Source: Meconema thalassinum
Lineage: Eukaryota > Arthropoda > Insecta > Orthoptera > Tettigoniidae
Length of the DNA: 64,000 nucleotides
Reading direction: 5' to 3'
Assembly: GCA_946902985.2 (NCBI GenBank)
Contig: OX336393.1
Location: 360,264,779-360,328,778 of the forward strand
Position 1 is the stretch's first letter; the number at the start of each line of letters is the position of its first letter. Position numbers and translations under genes: made by a program. The notes beneath the pieces are model-generated. The model ran no database searches and was not told where the DNA came from. It saw only the letters and a program-made list of their open reading frames with translations. Positions 22,958-34,502 of the stretch are shown here, in pieces.

Positions 22958-24022
22958 TAACGAGATTTATAAATTCTGCACAGCTGCCATCTTGTGGTTA
23001 TGAGAACAATTGAAATAAATTAGATGCCAGTGGATTAACATTTGTATAAGCATTTATGCAAAGTTTCAGTGCACTCGGATGGTTAAATCGCGAGAAACGT
23101 CCATTTAAATATTTATACTTCGTGTCGCCGCCATGTTGGATTTGTGCTCACCAGGTTACTGAAAGTCATATAGGTGAACTTATGTTCATAGCTTCTATGA
23201 ACATAAAAATCTTCAGTTTGATTGCTGTAAAAGTTTCGTAGATATTGAGAACCGCAAAAATATTTCGGATGCTCGCCATTTTGGATTGCTATATGTATAG
23301 GCCATAAAGTTATGTACCATTGAAGGAAAATTATTGCCTAGCTTCATTATTCAAACTTTCCCTTCGATCGCATGACTACGGCACAAGAAATAAAAACCTA
23401 ATTTTAAAATTACGCACAGCCGCCATCTTGAGGTTATGTAAACAATTGAACTAAATTAGATGCCAGTGCATTACAATATGTATAGTCATTTACTGTACCA
23501 CATTTCACTGCGCTCAGATGTTTAAATCACGAGAAAAGTCTATTAACATGTTTCAACTTCGCTTGGCCGCCATATTCGTTGTGTACTTAAAAGGTTTTTG
23601 AAAGTTACATATATTATCTTGTAGCAGTGCCCTTTATCACCGCTAAAATTCAGGGTGACGTAAATAGTTTCGGAGATATTGATTGACAGTGAAATATTTC
23701 GTACAGGCGCCATTTTGAGGTTATGTAAACAATTGAACTTAATTAGACGCCAGTGCATTACAATGCGTATAAAAATTTGCTCTACCACAGACAAAAGTCT
23801 ATTTAAAAGTCTCAAATTCACTTAGTCGCATGTCGGTTTTGTAGTTACCAGGTTTCTGAAAGTCTCATAGGTAAATTCCAGTAGTTCCTTTTATCACTGT
23901 ACAAAATTTCAGGGTAATATCGGTAATAGTTTGGGAGATACTGAATGCTGGTGAAATATTTCTCCCAGCCGCCATGTTGGATTGGAGAGACACAATAAAA
24001 TTTGAAGGGCACGGTCGGGGTC
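22958..24022 (+). mobile_element. Family A element A7, 3' part, truncated
   Basis: Continues A7 through its modules (GCCGCCATCTTGAGG at 23,420, GCCGCCATGTTGG at 23,969) to GGGCACGGTCGGGG, where it stops against SINE-like sequence. The microsatellite and 3' hairpin are missing, so the element is 3' truncated. Confidence 0.7.
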
Positions 24023-24310
24023 GGCATGCTGAACTCCTATGACCAAGATCGCGTGTTCATACCCCACCGAAGTCGTCGCATTTTCAAGAGCGTTAAAATC
24101 CTTCAGTATGCCTTCCTTCGGAGGGAAGTAAAGCCGGCTGGATCATGCCATATATTTTTGGCAAGTAAATGAACCTACCAGTGCAACTGGTAGTGTGTAG
24201 CTAATATTGTAGGTTATTTAGTATGAAACATTCTATCAAGCTCCAACGTTCAACGCTAGGTGTCAGTGACAGTGGCATCTTGTAGCCAAAGTTACTTGAA
24301 ATCGAACTAG
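24023..24310 (+). mobile_element. Decayed tRNA-derived SINE, 5' truncated
   Basis: Contains GGCATGCTGAACTCCTATG, CCAAGATCGCGTGTTCATACC, CGAAGTCGTCGCATTTTC, GCCTTCCTTCGGAGGGAAG and TGGCATCTTGTAGCCA, matching the SINE family at 39,405-39,915 in order but with many changes. The A-box side of the head is lost. No target duplication is evident. Confidence 0.6.
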
Positions 24311-24431
24311 CTGGGAGCCCACGGGTGTTCAAATGAAAAACCCTGCTATGGCCATTGGATGCAATTCATATGTAACAAAAACATATCCATGATTCGGCGA
24401 TCCTCAGCGTAGCGGAGGAATTTTCTTTAAT

Positions 24432-25036
24432 AGACTACTTTCGATTTTTGCAAAAAATGAAAGTAGACTTATGAGATCTACACGGGGCCAAAATGTGTGT
24501 GTCTGTCTGTGTGACTGTGTGTCTGTGTGAGAGTGTGTATGTGGGTGTGTGAGTGTGTACTCTGAATGTCTGCCCCCCCCCCCCCCCCCCCCGATGAATT
24601 CGAACATGGTGAAACCGATTTGAACGAAATATAGTACAGTGGTGGAACTAGCAAAGGGCACCTCAGTGTCATGTTTTATATCGCCGCCATCTTGATGGAA
24701 ACGTAATGGCGGCCACCCAAATATTCAAAGCTTAAATCAGATTACGACTAACCTAATCATCCGATCTCTACCAAATTTTGCAACATTATACCTTTATGGG
24801 GGAAGCATATTTCGACCAAACTACAAGATCATCAGACCAATAGTTTGCAGATGGTGGCCATGCATGTGTGCAAATCGATTCCCCCTATCAATTCAAACAC
24901 GGTGAAACCGAATTGAACGAAATTTGGTACAGAGGTAGCACTAGTAACGTATACCTCAGTGTCATGTTTTATATCGCCGCCATCTTGACGGAAACGTAAT
25001 GGCGGCCACCCAAATGTTCAAAGCTTAAATCAAACT
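24432..25036 (-). mobile_element. Family B element B3, truncated
   Basis: Starts with the 3' hairpin end (AGACTACTTTCGATTTTTGC), a GT tract, and a run of about 20 C at 24,573-24,592, followed by two 293-bp modules. It stops at AAGCTTAAATCAAAC, where another repeat begins (CTAGAAGACCCGTGC). The 5' terminus is missing. Confidence 0.75.
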
Positions 25037-25800
25037 AGAAGACCCGTGCTGCTCCGCAGCATTCACTTCAACAATCCTGCAGCACTTCTGTCCATATGAC
25101 ATTTGCATGTCCTCATGCTAGTGACCTGAACAGACATTTTGTGTACCGTCCCTTTTGGGTACCGTAAATGATGAAGTAGACTTATGAGATCAAATGTGTG
25201 GGTGTCGGCCTGTCCTCTGTGTTTGTGTCCCACTATTTATCCAGCGTAAGCTTAAAAGGCGCACGGACGTCAGGTTCCAGACGGAATTCTGAAAAGCCGA
25301 GGTGAACAGCTAACTCCAAACACATAAGCTATACTCTTCTCTGAAGAATTAACTCGACACTACTCGGCAGTTTGATGCTGGCTGAAGCTAGGGTGATAGG
25401 TCGCTCGCAAGCTCGTAAACTCACTCTGAAGCTAGTAATTTAAATTTCCACTGAAAGGAGATTGCTGGAAGAAACGAAAACGTAAAAACATTTACAGTGG
25501 TCGATGTGGGAGCTGTCGCGGACTTCCTTGCAGAACTTTTCATGCTGAACAATTCTCAGAGAATATCGATTTTTTAAAGACACATGGACGTTAGGGTTTT
25601 CTTCAACTCAATTCACTGAAATCGTAAATACTCGGCTTCTTTTGGTCATAAATAAATGTTTTCATACCTAATCCTTCACCGAGAAATCCTTTACAGAATG
25701 GTGAAAACCACATCAAAATCCATCAAGTTGCTCTCGAGATTACCCGTTACATCCAAGAATTGAGAACTTTGTTTTATACTAAGTAGATAGAGATATCCAC
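25037..25800 (-). repeat. Family F diverged repeat copy, with Helitron-like end motif
   Basis: Minus-strand counterpart of 2,385-3,005 (GGCTGAAGCTAGGGTGATAG, AGAATGGTGAAAACCAC, GGACGTCAGGTTCC). The left edge reads ACTAGAAGACCCGTGCTGC, a terminus style widely seen in insect Helitron-like repeats, so 25,037-25,190 may be the true 5' end of the family or a separate element. Confidence 0.55.
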
Positions 25801-26975
25801 ACAGTTTAAGGCTACAGCGGTACAATTTGGTGTTTTGTCTACTTATGAACAATGGTATAAATTTAAAATAAAAGATGGGTCCCTTATATTTGAATTTAGA
25901 TATGTAACTCTTGGTTAACATATAGAGGTGTGCAAATTAATAGAATTAAATAAATAATTTTAATTAGTCGTAATTACTTTTATTCAAAATCATTTTATTG
26001 ACCAACTTCTTATGTTGTCCTACTTAGTAGTGTTTCCTCTCCCGTGGAATTACAACTTTTCCCATAAGGAATTGCGTCTGGAAATTTTAAGATCATTGGA
26101 TTCCGAGGGATATCTGAGCTGGGTCCATTTTCAATTTTTCATTGACTTTAGAATTCAAGTCAGGTGATTTCAATGCTTAGTTCATGAATCTTTGAATAGT
26201 TCAATAGCGTTCATCAGTTAAGACCCCAAATCCCTTCGCTCTAAATTCACACGTAAAATAGAGTGAAGTAATAAAAACGAAACGTGTGACATTTTGCATT
26301 TGCAAGGCTCCTCTGTTAGTGGAAATTCTAAAAAATAATTTTAATTGGAGTTTCTTTAATGAAAATATAATTAGGAGTCTTGGTTAAACATTTGAAGTAA
26401 TTCATCGCCTTGTAAACATAGTCTACTTGGTGCATTAAACCTTGAAAAGTAAAAATGCAATTTTGGAAAACTGACATCGAATCTAATAATTTGCACAGGA
26501 TACGATTTTGTTGTGAGATTCTTTCATGGCCTGTGTTATTGTTTTTATAGTTATTATCTATATATTTAAAACAGTAAGGTGATTTTTTTTACCACGAGAT
26601 TGAGAGAACGACAGAACCGATTTACTTCGTAGAGCACACTAACGAAAGCTCTTGGCCTCTAGATTTGCACAGTGTCTCTAAAATAAACTAATATGTTACA
26701 GTATATTTTTCAATTAATTTGGAAAATAGCAGAATTATTTCCCTAACGCATGCGCACAATCCGCCTGGGCTCATGACAAAATGGCGGTGAGAAGTCCATT
26801 GAAATGTAAGTTATTTAATAAGCTTCCATGTGATCGAAAACATACATTAACTAAGTTCTGACAAAATATAATAACAGTATGAACGTATACGAATGTGCAA
26901 CATTGATTTTTTTGGATAATGAAATGGCAGCGGCTTTTGAATATAGTGAATGGTTGCGTCTGCTGCAGAACAAGA
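25801..26975. other. Unassigned AT-rich stretch
   Basis: No gene recognised. Around 26,550-26,680 the text ATATTTAAAACAGTAAGG followed by GAACGACAGAACCGATTTAC resembles the internal phrase of insect Helitron-like repeats, but with no second copy in the window I do not call it. Confidence 0.4.
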
Positions 26976-26976
26976 G

Positions 26977-27058
26977 TGTGCGAGTAGCTATGTGGTTAAG
27001 GCGGCTGTCTTATGGTCCCAAGGAACACCGGTTCGATCCCAGCTCTCGTCAGTTTTTT
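26977..27058 (+). pseudogene. tRNA-Leu-like relic or SINE head with Pol III terminator
   Basis: TAGCTATGTGGTTAAGGCGG resembles the D-arm/A box of a Leu-type tRNA, GGTTCGATCCC is a good B box, and TTTTTTTT at 27,052-27,059 could end polymerase III transcription. The acceptor and T stems do not pair properly, so it is not a functional tRNA. No SINE body follows, which leaves a tRNA pseudogene or a bare SINE head as options. Confidence 0.4.
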
Positions 27059-27246
27059 TTAACCACTGAAATATTGTTTAATCAAGGAGTATTAGTAAGG
27101 TTTTATGTCTGTTAAAGATACATATTTCTACATTCCCTCTCAATACTTTTTATTTCCGTTTTACCATTGCATTACAGCATGTGATCAAAAGAGCAAACTG
27201 TTGTCCTCAATACGCCGTTTGAATATCTGCAATCAGTTCCTAGAAC

Positions 27247-27280
27247 CAAATAGCTTAATATGATCATATTAAGCTATTTG
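27247..27280. repeat. Perfect 34-bp palindrome flanked by 7-bp direct repeats
   Basis: The arm CAAATAGCTTAATATGA (27,247-27,263) is followed without spacer by its exact reverse complement TCATATTAAGCTATTTG (27,264-27,280). CTAGAAC occurs directly on both sides, at 27,240-27,246 and 27,281-27,287. The layout is that of a minimal element made only of two terminal inverted repeats with a target duplication, or the scar of a larger one. Confidence 0.85.
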
Positions 27281-27290
27281 CTAGAACTCA

Positions 27291-27787
27291 CAACAGATGG
27301 CAGTACCTCGCCCATATAGATCCAGTAACTGACAACAGATGGCAGCACCATTGCATCGATATATTTAAAACACAAGACATGGCGCGTTCTCGCGCGATGG
27401 AGATTTATTAAGGAGGGGAATATTTAAGAAGGGATATGTTGAAGAACATTAACTGACAGTTGAATGTGTAGGCTATGTTGTTTATGAACCTTAATATTTC
27501 AATTTCTTCCCAATGCTTCGGTGGTCAAGTTATTAGCGTCCTAGACAAAAAGTTATAATTATGCATCGTCGATATACTCTTAAATTACGGTACCGGTATT
27601 AAAGAAAAAAGTTTTCCAGGCACTCGCGCGTGTCCACAATTGCTTTCGCCATGAGAGACACTTGGCAAACATAATTCGTTTGAAGGGCTCCAACATCGTG
27701 TTCACTCAGACCCGTGTACTTTGGCGTGTATGTGTAAAATGTTCTCTGATAACCTGTGTTATTGTTATGGCTGCATTACTGTGTGTA
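27291..27787. other. Unassigned stretch with a short direct repeat
   Basis: ACAACAGATGGCAG occurs at about 27,291 and again at about 27,332. No gene or element boundary is otherwise recognised before element B4. Confidence 0.4.
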
Positions 27788-28778
27788 TTAGCCTACTTTC
27801 GATTTTTGCAAAAAATGAAAGTAGACTTATGAGATCAACACAGGGCGAAAAAAGTGTGTCTGTCTGTGTGTGTGTATGTGTGTGTGTGAGACTGTGTGTG
27901 TGTGTCTGTGTGTGTGTGTGTGTCTGGGTGTGTGTGAGTGTGTGTACTCTGAATGTCTGCCCCCCCCCCCTATCAATTCGAACACGGTGAATGCGAATTG
28001 AACGAAATTTGGTACAAAGGTAGCACTAGCAAAGGACACCTCAGTGTCATGTTTTATATCGCCGCCATCTTGACGGAAACGTAATGGCGGCCACACAATG
28101 GTTCAAAGCTTAAATCAAATTACGACTAACCTAATCATCCGATCTCTACCAAATTTTGCAACAGCATACCTTTATGGGGGGAGCATCCTTTGACCAAACT
28201 AATAGGTCATCAGCGTAATAGTTTGCGGATGGCGGCCATCTTTGTGTGAAAATCGATTCCCCCTATTAATTCGAACACGGTGCAACCGAATGGAACGAAA
28301 TTTGGTACAGAGGTAGCACTAGCAAAGGGCACCTCAGTGTCATGTTTATATCACCGCTATCTTGACGGAAACGTAATCGCGGCCACCCAAATGTTAAAAG
28401 CTAAAATGTAATTACGACCAACCTAATAATCTAGTCTCTACCAAATTTTGCAACACCATATCTTAATGTGGGAAACATATTCAGACCAAACTGCAAGAAC
28501 ATCAGCCTAATAGTTTGTAGATGGTGGCCAAGTATGTGTGCAAATCGATTCCCCCTATCAATTCAAACACGGTGAAACCGAATTGAATGAAATTTGGTAC
28601 AGAGGTAGCACTAGCAAAGGGCACCTCATATTCATGTTTAATATCCCTATAGCACGTTGTATTTCAACAAGCTACTACAACCAACATTCAATTATACTCC
28701 TTGAAAAGGACAAAGAGTTATAACAGTACCCATGCATTTAGGAGAAAGTAGGCTATATGTTCTTTACTGAACATCTTG
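27788..28778 (-). mobile_element. Family B element B4, compact full-length copy
   Basis: Complete from TTAGCCTACTTTCGATTTTT to GAACATCTTGTT; 991 bp with only three modules (starts near 27,966, 28,257, 28,551). A GT-rich microsatellite occupies 27,855-27,945 and a C run follows. With B2 it shows that the same termini enclose very different numbers of modules. Confidence 0.8.
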
Positions 28779-28789
28779 TTTGTAATTAA

Positions 28790-28915
28790 GATGGGAATTG
28801 GCAAGGAGACGGCCAAGGCCTTAAGTTAGGAACCATCCCGGTATTTGCCTTGAGTGGAAGTGGGAAACCACGGAAAACCACATCCAAGATTGTCGAGTTG
28901 GGAATTAAACATTCC
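28790..28915 (-). mobile_element. SINE body fragment
   Basis: TCCCGGTATTTGCCTTGAGTG and GTGGGAAACCACGGAAAACC are the reverse-orientation equivalents of the body in the SINE at 49,556-49,892 (GGTTTCCCATCTTCC, CAGGCAAATGCCGGGGTTGG). The tRNA head is absent. Old, partial copy. Confidence 0.6.
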
Positions 28916-29640
28916 TCTTCTTAGTTATACCTCAAGAGACTGAATGTGCCCCGTTTTTGCCCTCAGACCAGAATTAAATTTCTTGGCAGAGCAGAAAATG
29001 TAACCCGTGTCCCCGAGGCGATAGCCAAGAATGGGTGCGCTTCCATGTGTTAATACGATTTTTGACATGCACGGGACATAGAATTCTAAAACTGCCTCCA
29101 TTAGGGTGACTGCCGAAGTGAGTACTGTATTGAGTATTGGCCTATGTTCATTCCAGTAGTTGGCGAAGTGATTCTATGTTCCCCTGCAAAATGTACTGCC
29201 ATAACCTATAACAGGTGATGGAAATTGCTTATTTAGAGCAGTTTCGTACTGTTTATAACAAAATGAAGAACGTCATTCTGAGCTGCGTTTTCAAGCTATT
29301 GCAAAAATTTCGCTGGCAGGAACAAGTATAAGGAATTTATTTTAAGCGATCAGTCTCATCGCATTCTCCTCACCAACCAACTTGAGTATGAAAGTCTCTG
29401 GACGGTCATGTTGAACTTCATTGTATAAGACAATTGTTTAATGATTATTTGATTAGAGTACTGAGTCTAACTACGCAGTTGATTTCGGCAATGGAAGTAT
29501 TATTTGCCATTTAATATTTAGCGGCTCCGTTATTGCAGGACACTATAGTGTTATCGAATAATACGAAGCCACATTTAAAATCCAATATAAATAGGCCATT
29601 TCAGAAACAATTCCAGATATTATGCAGTACAGTGTACTGT
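28916..29640. other. Unassigned stretch before Helitron remnants
   Basis: I see no gene or repeat terminus. It may include decayed Helitron 5' sequence, since an N-terminal-like Helitron segment starts at about 29,640. Confidence 0.35.
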
Positions 29641-30484
29641 AAGGTCTTTGACGATCAAATGTAAACATTGTTCTACATTGTATTTCTCTTGCGTAAAATC
29701 TACGCGTGGTTACTTTGGTCTTTACTGTTGTGAGGGTAAAATTGATCTGCTGAAATATAAAACATTTGCCAAGCTGCAACAATGTAATGATATTAATTTA
29801 AAAGTCATTGAACTTATATCCAGTAGTTCAAACACATACATCAGCATTAACAGATTGGATACTGAAGATGAAAGCCATCTACTTCATTTCCCTATTATTG
29901 AATTTTTCAATTCCTTGGAATTAAGTGATTCGCCTCCACATACTCCGAACGTTTGTGCCACAGTTATGCTCCTTAGAAATCTGAACGTTTCCCAAGACTC
30001 CTATATGGAAACATATTAATTGTAAGAAATATGTAAGAAATTGCTTGGATTCGGATATAATAGGTGCAGTAATATTAGGCAGAAAGCTCAAATCCTACGA
30101 CTTGATTTAACACCTTCCGATAAAACACTTGCAGGTACAGTACATTTTCTTTTAATAGGCAACAATGTCCTATTCGCTCGGTCTAATTTATCACAATCAC
30201 TGAAGCTCAAGGAGAAACTCTTGAACGTATTGGGCTATTTACCTCATCACGTTTTCAGTCATGACCAGCAATATGTTGCAATGCTGAGAGTGCTATCTTC
30301 TGACGCCCTTAAATTTGCAATAGTGCTAAAAAGTAATCGTACAAAGAATGTAACTTATATAAGAAGCTTCTTCAGTAATTTTGTTTTCCATTGTCCGTCA
30401 TGTTTTGACGGGTTTCATCTAGTCTCTATAAAGACAGCTATCGCCTCCACCCCTACAGATAGAATAGTAAGTAAAGGCGATTGA
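29640..30484 (+). pseudogene. Helitron Rep/helicase remnant, internally deleted
   Basis: The plus strand encodes CKHCSTLYF...RGYFGLYCCEGKI, matching the N-terminal zinc-finger-like segment of animal Helitron proteins. It passes within about 60 codons to helicase C-terminal signatures: FFNSLELSDSPPH, ATVMLLRNLNVSQ, then in a second frame ILRLDLTPSD, LGYLPHHVFSHDQQYVAML. In intact proteins more than 1,000 residues separate these parts, so the Rep nuclease and most of the helicase are deleted. Several stops and frameshifts follow. Helitrons move by single-strand nicking and rolling-circle-like replication. It faces the larger minus-strand remnant at 30,699-34,368. Confidence 0.7.
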
Positions 30485-30698
30485 TGAGAAATGAAAGATA
30501 ACTCACACAGAAGGAATTAATATTTATTAATCTGTAAATTTGATTGAGTATATCTTTGTTTTAGAACTGAAGGAATGAAATAACAGGATGTAGGATAGTA
30601 ATCACCTATGTAGGACAATAGTAATTTTTGTTTTACCATTATCACAGGACAGTTATCGTATTAGGGATGCGGACGTCCTTTTATAATTGTTATTTAAT

Positions 30699-32157
30699 AT
30701 GTGCCCCGTTTGCTGAGGTCTGTGCTCCTACGCAACAATCGTTTCAAAGTTCTAATAGCACTTCCTTCCATTCGACATTTGCTGTTCGCTTGCCTTTTGG
30801 TTCTATTTGAACTTTGACGTCATGAAAGGATTTTGCTCGCGATAGTGCGGCATACAGTAAAGTTGTCCGTGGCTAAACACTGGTTGAGGTAAATAAATGC
30901 CTACTTGATCTAGTGCTTGACCTTGAGCTTTATAGATAGTTATACATAAATCCAAACGTACTGGAAACTGCCTCCTTTTGAAGGAAAATGACATAGAAGT
31001 ATCTGATGGCGTAAGGTCAAGGCGACGGAGGAGGACATTGTTTCCAACATTTACGCCAGTAATAATTTCCAGGTGTAAGCAATTGTCATGCATCTTCCAA
31101 ACCAACAGTCTAGTACCGTTCAACAGACCTTGGGTAACATTAATATTTCTCAACAAAATCACAATTGAGCCTTCTTTTAGTCGAAGGATACGAGGTGGCA
31201 ATCCACTTATGCCTATGCTGTCTAAAAATTATATTGGGAATTGTAGAAGTTCACTCTCACCTTCGGTAATCAAATTATTCACACTGATGTAAGTTCTCGA
31301 TGGTCCGGGGATTAGGTCAAAAACTTTGTCATTGATTTCTTTGCAATGTACATTTTTAGGTGCTAAAATCGCTATTTTTGAAAAGTTTGAAATATTTTTC
31401 AGCGTGGGACTAATTCTGAATTTTCTCCATCGACGTGAGGGTATTCACCGTTACCAATTTGTATCAAGAAATTTGCAAAGTCACGTTGATCTGTATCCGC
31501 TCGCATATTTTTGTTGAGTTTAAAAATTTTGAATAATGGCCACAAAAGAGAGAACCATACTGATATTTGGACTGATGCTGTTTTAGATGCGTGAGGCACA
31601 ACAGGCAATGCCTGCCTAAAATATCCACCTAATATGATAATTTTTCCTCCGAAAGGCACGTCGTTATTCATGGTGTCCTTGAGCAACCTATTTACACACA
31701 TCAACGCGTGCTTATTATCCATAGAGGCTTCATGCCAGATGATAAGTTTTGCTGAACGAATATAAAAAGCTTCCTTGCTGTTAACTTTTATTCCTGATAC
31801 AGAACTTTCATGTAAATGTAGAGGTAACTTGAACTGGCTGTGTACAGTGCACCCCTGAGGTAGTAACATTGCTGCAATACCAGTCCATGCAACAGAAACT
31901 ACATTTAACCCCAAATTTGTGCAACTGTGAATCAAGCCTTGGTAAAGAAATGTTTTCCCGGTGCCCCCTGGACCGTCAATGAAATATGCATTACTCATCC
32001 TTTCATTGCTGTTTTGTACTAACCCCAAAATTTCTGTAATTATAGCCGTTTGGTTTCCATTTGCTTGGTTTATCATCCGACTTAATTGATCCTCATTAAG
32101 TTTTGGATAATTCATTGGTAAATTTGTCTGAGGGAGATTATCAATAATAGCTGGCAA
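30699..32157 (-). pseudogene. Helitron PIF1-like helicase domain, decayed
   Basis: The minus strand encodes the SF1 helicase half of a Helitron protein, which unwinds DNA during rolling-circle transposition. Visible motifs in order: Walker A (DGPGGTGKTFLY, about 31,970-31,990), VAWTGIAAMLL, the Walker B equivalent IIWHEASM (the usual IIWDE has His for Asp), GGKIIILGGYFRQALPVV, NMRAD. After a break near 31,390 come PPRILRLKEGSIVILLRNIN, NGTRLLV, LRRLDLTPSD, RRQFPVRLDLCITIYKAQGQ and VGIYLPQPVFSHGQLY. A one-base frameshift then leads to ALSRAKSFHDVKVQ, with the stop near 30,699. At least two frameshifts plus the changed Walker B show a non-functional copy. Confidence 0.85.
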
Positions 32158-32292
32158 TTCGAGAGAAATAATGGGAAGACCATGGAGCTTTAATGTATTA
32201 GAAATATGTATAAGAGTGAACTGATATGCAATGTTAGGTTCGTGAAACTGCAGATAATCTTCTGATAATGAATTCCTGAAAATATCCCATAA

Positions 32293-33874
32293 CTATCTTA
32301 CATTTGAAGTGGTCTGAAAGATACATATGTAAGAAAACAGATGTCGTAACTGAGAAGGCATCTGAAATTGTGGCGCTTCTGCCAAACAACGCTGCCTTTC
32401 AGAATCGTCAATCAGCAAACCTCGCTCCTTAGCTGTTTCTTTGAAAGTAGAATAGACAACTGCTTTGTATGTTCGTAGATCCTGGAGGCTGGTAGCACCT
32501 ATGACGTGAAGCAATAACAGGCGTAAATAATACCTTTCTGTTTCTGTAGGCGAAACATTATACATTCTGCCTATAGTTTTTGAAACATTTTTTTCATTTT
32601 TTGCCACTGGTAGTTGCTCTTATTCCAGACGTAATGTACTGGTGTTTCAGGATATATATACGGACTTCTGGCTTGCGAATCTTGATTTAACTTGAACCAC
32701 GCTTGTAATTCCGTGTTGCGCAACTGTGCTTGAAGTAAAATATCAGGAGCGTTATCATTTTTAAATAGATATTGTGCAAGTTTGGCAAGTGAACTGGTAA
32801 TCGCACGATAGAATGTGACTGTTCATGCATGTTAAATGAAAATATCCTGAATGCGGCTTCTTTTGGACCAACATATCTAGCATTTAGGAAATAAGTAATA
32901 TCATCGTAGTTCACCATTTCGCCTTCAGGACATATTTTAACAATGCAGCAGTCGTGACCTTTATACACATACTTGTGAATTTTAATATATATGATATTTG
33001 TGGATGTATTTAACACTCCGAACACTTGAGCATATTTCAACATTAATATGAGCTTGCACGTAAAGTAAAAGAAATGGATTGTAGGGAACAATGAATCGAC
33101 TATCGACTTCAATGTCAATGCCTCGATTTGTTTTTATAATAATCCGACCATTATTTCTTCTCCTATACGAAGGATAACCATTGGCATTATCTTTGGTCTC
33201 TTCCTGAAACTGATTAGGGACATCTTTCTTACATATGCCTTCTTTCATACAGACTGAAGCAGGCGAGGACCATGTACCATATGACGCCTTCCCAACTCGT
33301 ATAGCACTTCATCCTTGAGATCTGGTATTTCGGCTGACACCACACTGTCAATGTCAGAAATTTCTCGAAACTTACAATCTTCCGTTAATGTTAATAGCAA
33401 ATGGATGTGCTGGAGACCTCGTTTTTGAAATTCCACTGTATATAGATATGCTTTCACCGAAAATATCCTTAACATTAATCAATCGTAGCAATTCCTTTAT
33501 TTTGAAATGGAAAACTCTCACTTCAATATCAGGCCTATTATTAGCCGTTTCCCAGAGATGAATGCTGTTAAGTATTTCTGGCCAGCCCGCATTATAGGTG
33601 AACGTAATGGATAAATCTGGCTTTCCAAACTTTCTCACTATCGCCATCGTATCCTTATAATTTTGCAATATTTTCCTTGGGCTACATGTAAAGAAGATGG
33701 CAAAACTACAATACGACCGACTCTGAGATTTTCATTTTCTGCTCGTACATGCAAGGCGTCTGCTAAACCGGCATATATATTAACTCGTAACTTCGTTTGT
33801 TGATGACGTATATATTTTAACCGGTCACCTTCCATACGACAGTAGTAATCCACGAATAAATATCCATTTTGCAA
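32293..33874 (-). pseudogene. Helitron Rep (HUH nuclease) and linker region, decayed
   Basis: Pieces in several frames line up in Helitron order on the minus strand. VDYYCRMEGDRLKYIRHQQ, RVGRIVVLPSSLHVAQGKY and YKDTMAIVRKFGKPDLSITFTYN (33,870-33,580) form the Helitron_like_N region. EFQKRGLQHIHLLLTL (about 33,440-33,395) holds the HUH metal-binding motif (His-Ile-His). GYPSYRRRNNGR and YIKIHKYVYKGHD (33,170-32,940) cover the region of the nicking tyrosines; where relatives have KYLFKYVYKG, the first Tyr seems replaced. RMYNVSPTETERYYLRLLLLHV (32,560-32,490) belongs to the linker before the helicase. About six frame changes make it a pseudogene. Confidence 0.8.
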
Positions 33875-34368
33875 CCATGAGCAGCGACAACTAACCTAAC
33901 ATGACCTCCATGAAGACCATTCATATACATATACATTTTGTAATCATCGCTCGTATTGATAACAGTTTCGTACATATCGCTGTTGCCAACAATAAAGGAA
34001 GAATAATTAGTCCACTTGTCTGTAACATGTTTTACAATTCGCTTTCTAACCTGTGTAAATAAACTCTGATTGTTGTACTCACAACATGCCAATGACCAGA
34101 ACAGACAATTACCGTCAACTTTAATCTTTATAACATTTGTAATTGAGTGTCGCCTCTCATTCATCATAATATGATTCATTGTATTGATTGAGCACACAAC
34201 CTCTAAGGACGAATGATGAAACGAAAAGAAGACAGTTTGTAGCTGGTGAGACCAAAGACTATATAACAGAAAGATCGGATACACAATACAAAATGGCGGT
34301 TCCAACATTCGACTGTTGCGGCATCTTCGTGTAATTAGTTGTCTTTCGTATACAGTATTTGTTGTCAT
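33817..34368 (-). pseudogene. OTU cysteine-protease-like domain upstream of Helitron Rep
   Basis: The minus-strand ORF (183 codons, GTG- or internal-start uncertain) has an OTU-family layout: KVDGNCLFWSL (about residues 93-103), where relatives have the catalytic Asp and Cys in DGNCLF, and GLHGGHVRLVVAAHGCKMDIYSW near residues 151-173, matching the GGH.EL.A.A region before the catalytic His. OTU proteases cleave ubiquitin chains; some animal Helitrons, notably Helentron-type ones, carry such a domain with unknown role. Here it abuts the Rep region, with a frame change near 33,860 (the next frame begins LFVDYYCRMEGDRL). Fusion, or a deletion joining two parts, are both possible. The first ~60 residues show no clear domain. 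Confidence 0.65.
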
Positions 34369-34502
34369 TCAAACAGATGTTGACATGACAGTGTCATTAG
34401 CAAAATGACTGCTGATTGAGCATGAGCATTTCAGTCTCAAAGTAATCCATTTTTTGAGAAGTTTTAATAAAATTATGTGCACAGAATCCCCTTTTCCTTA
34501 TT

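Noticed and set aside
26977..27058. Functional tRNA-Leu gene
   Set aside because: A and B boxes and a T-run are present, but acceptor and T stems fail to pair, so it is recorded only as a tRNA-like relic.
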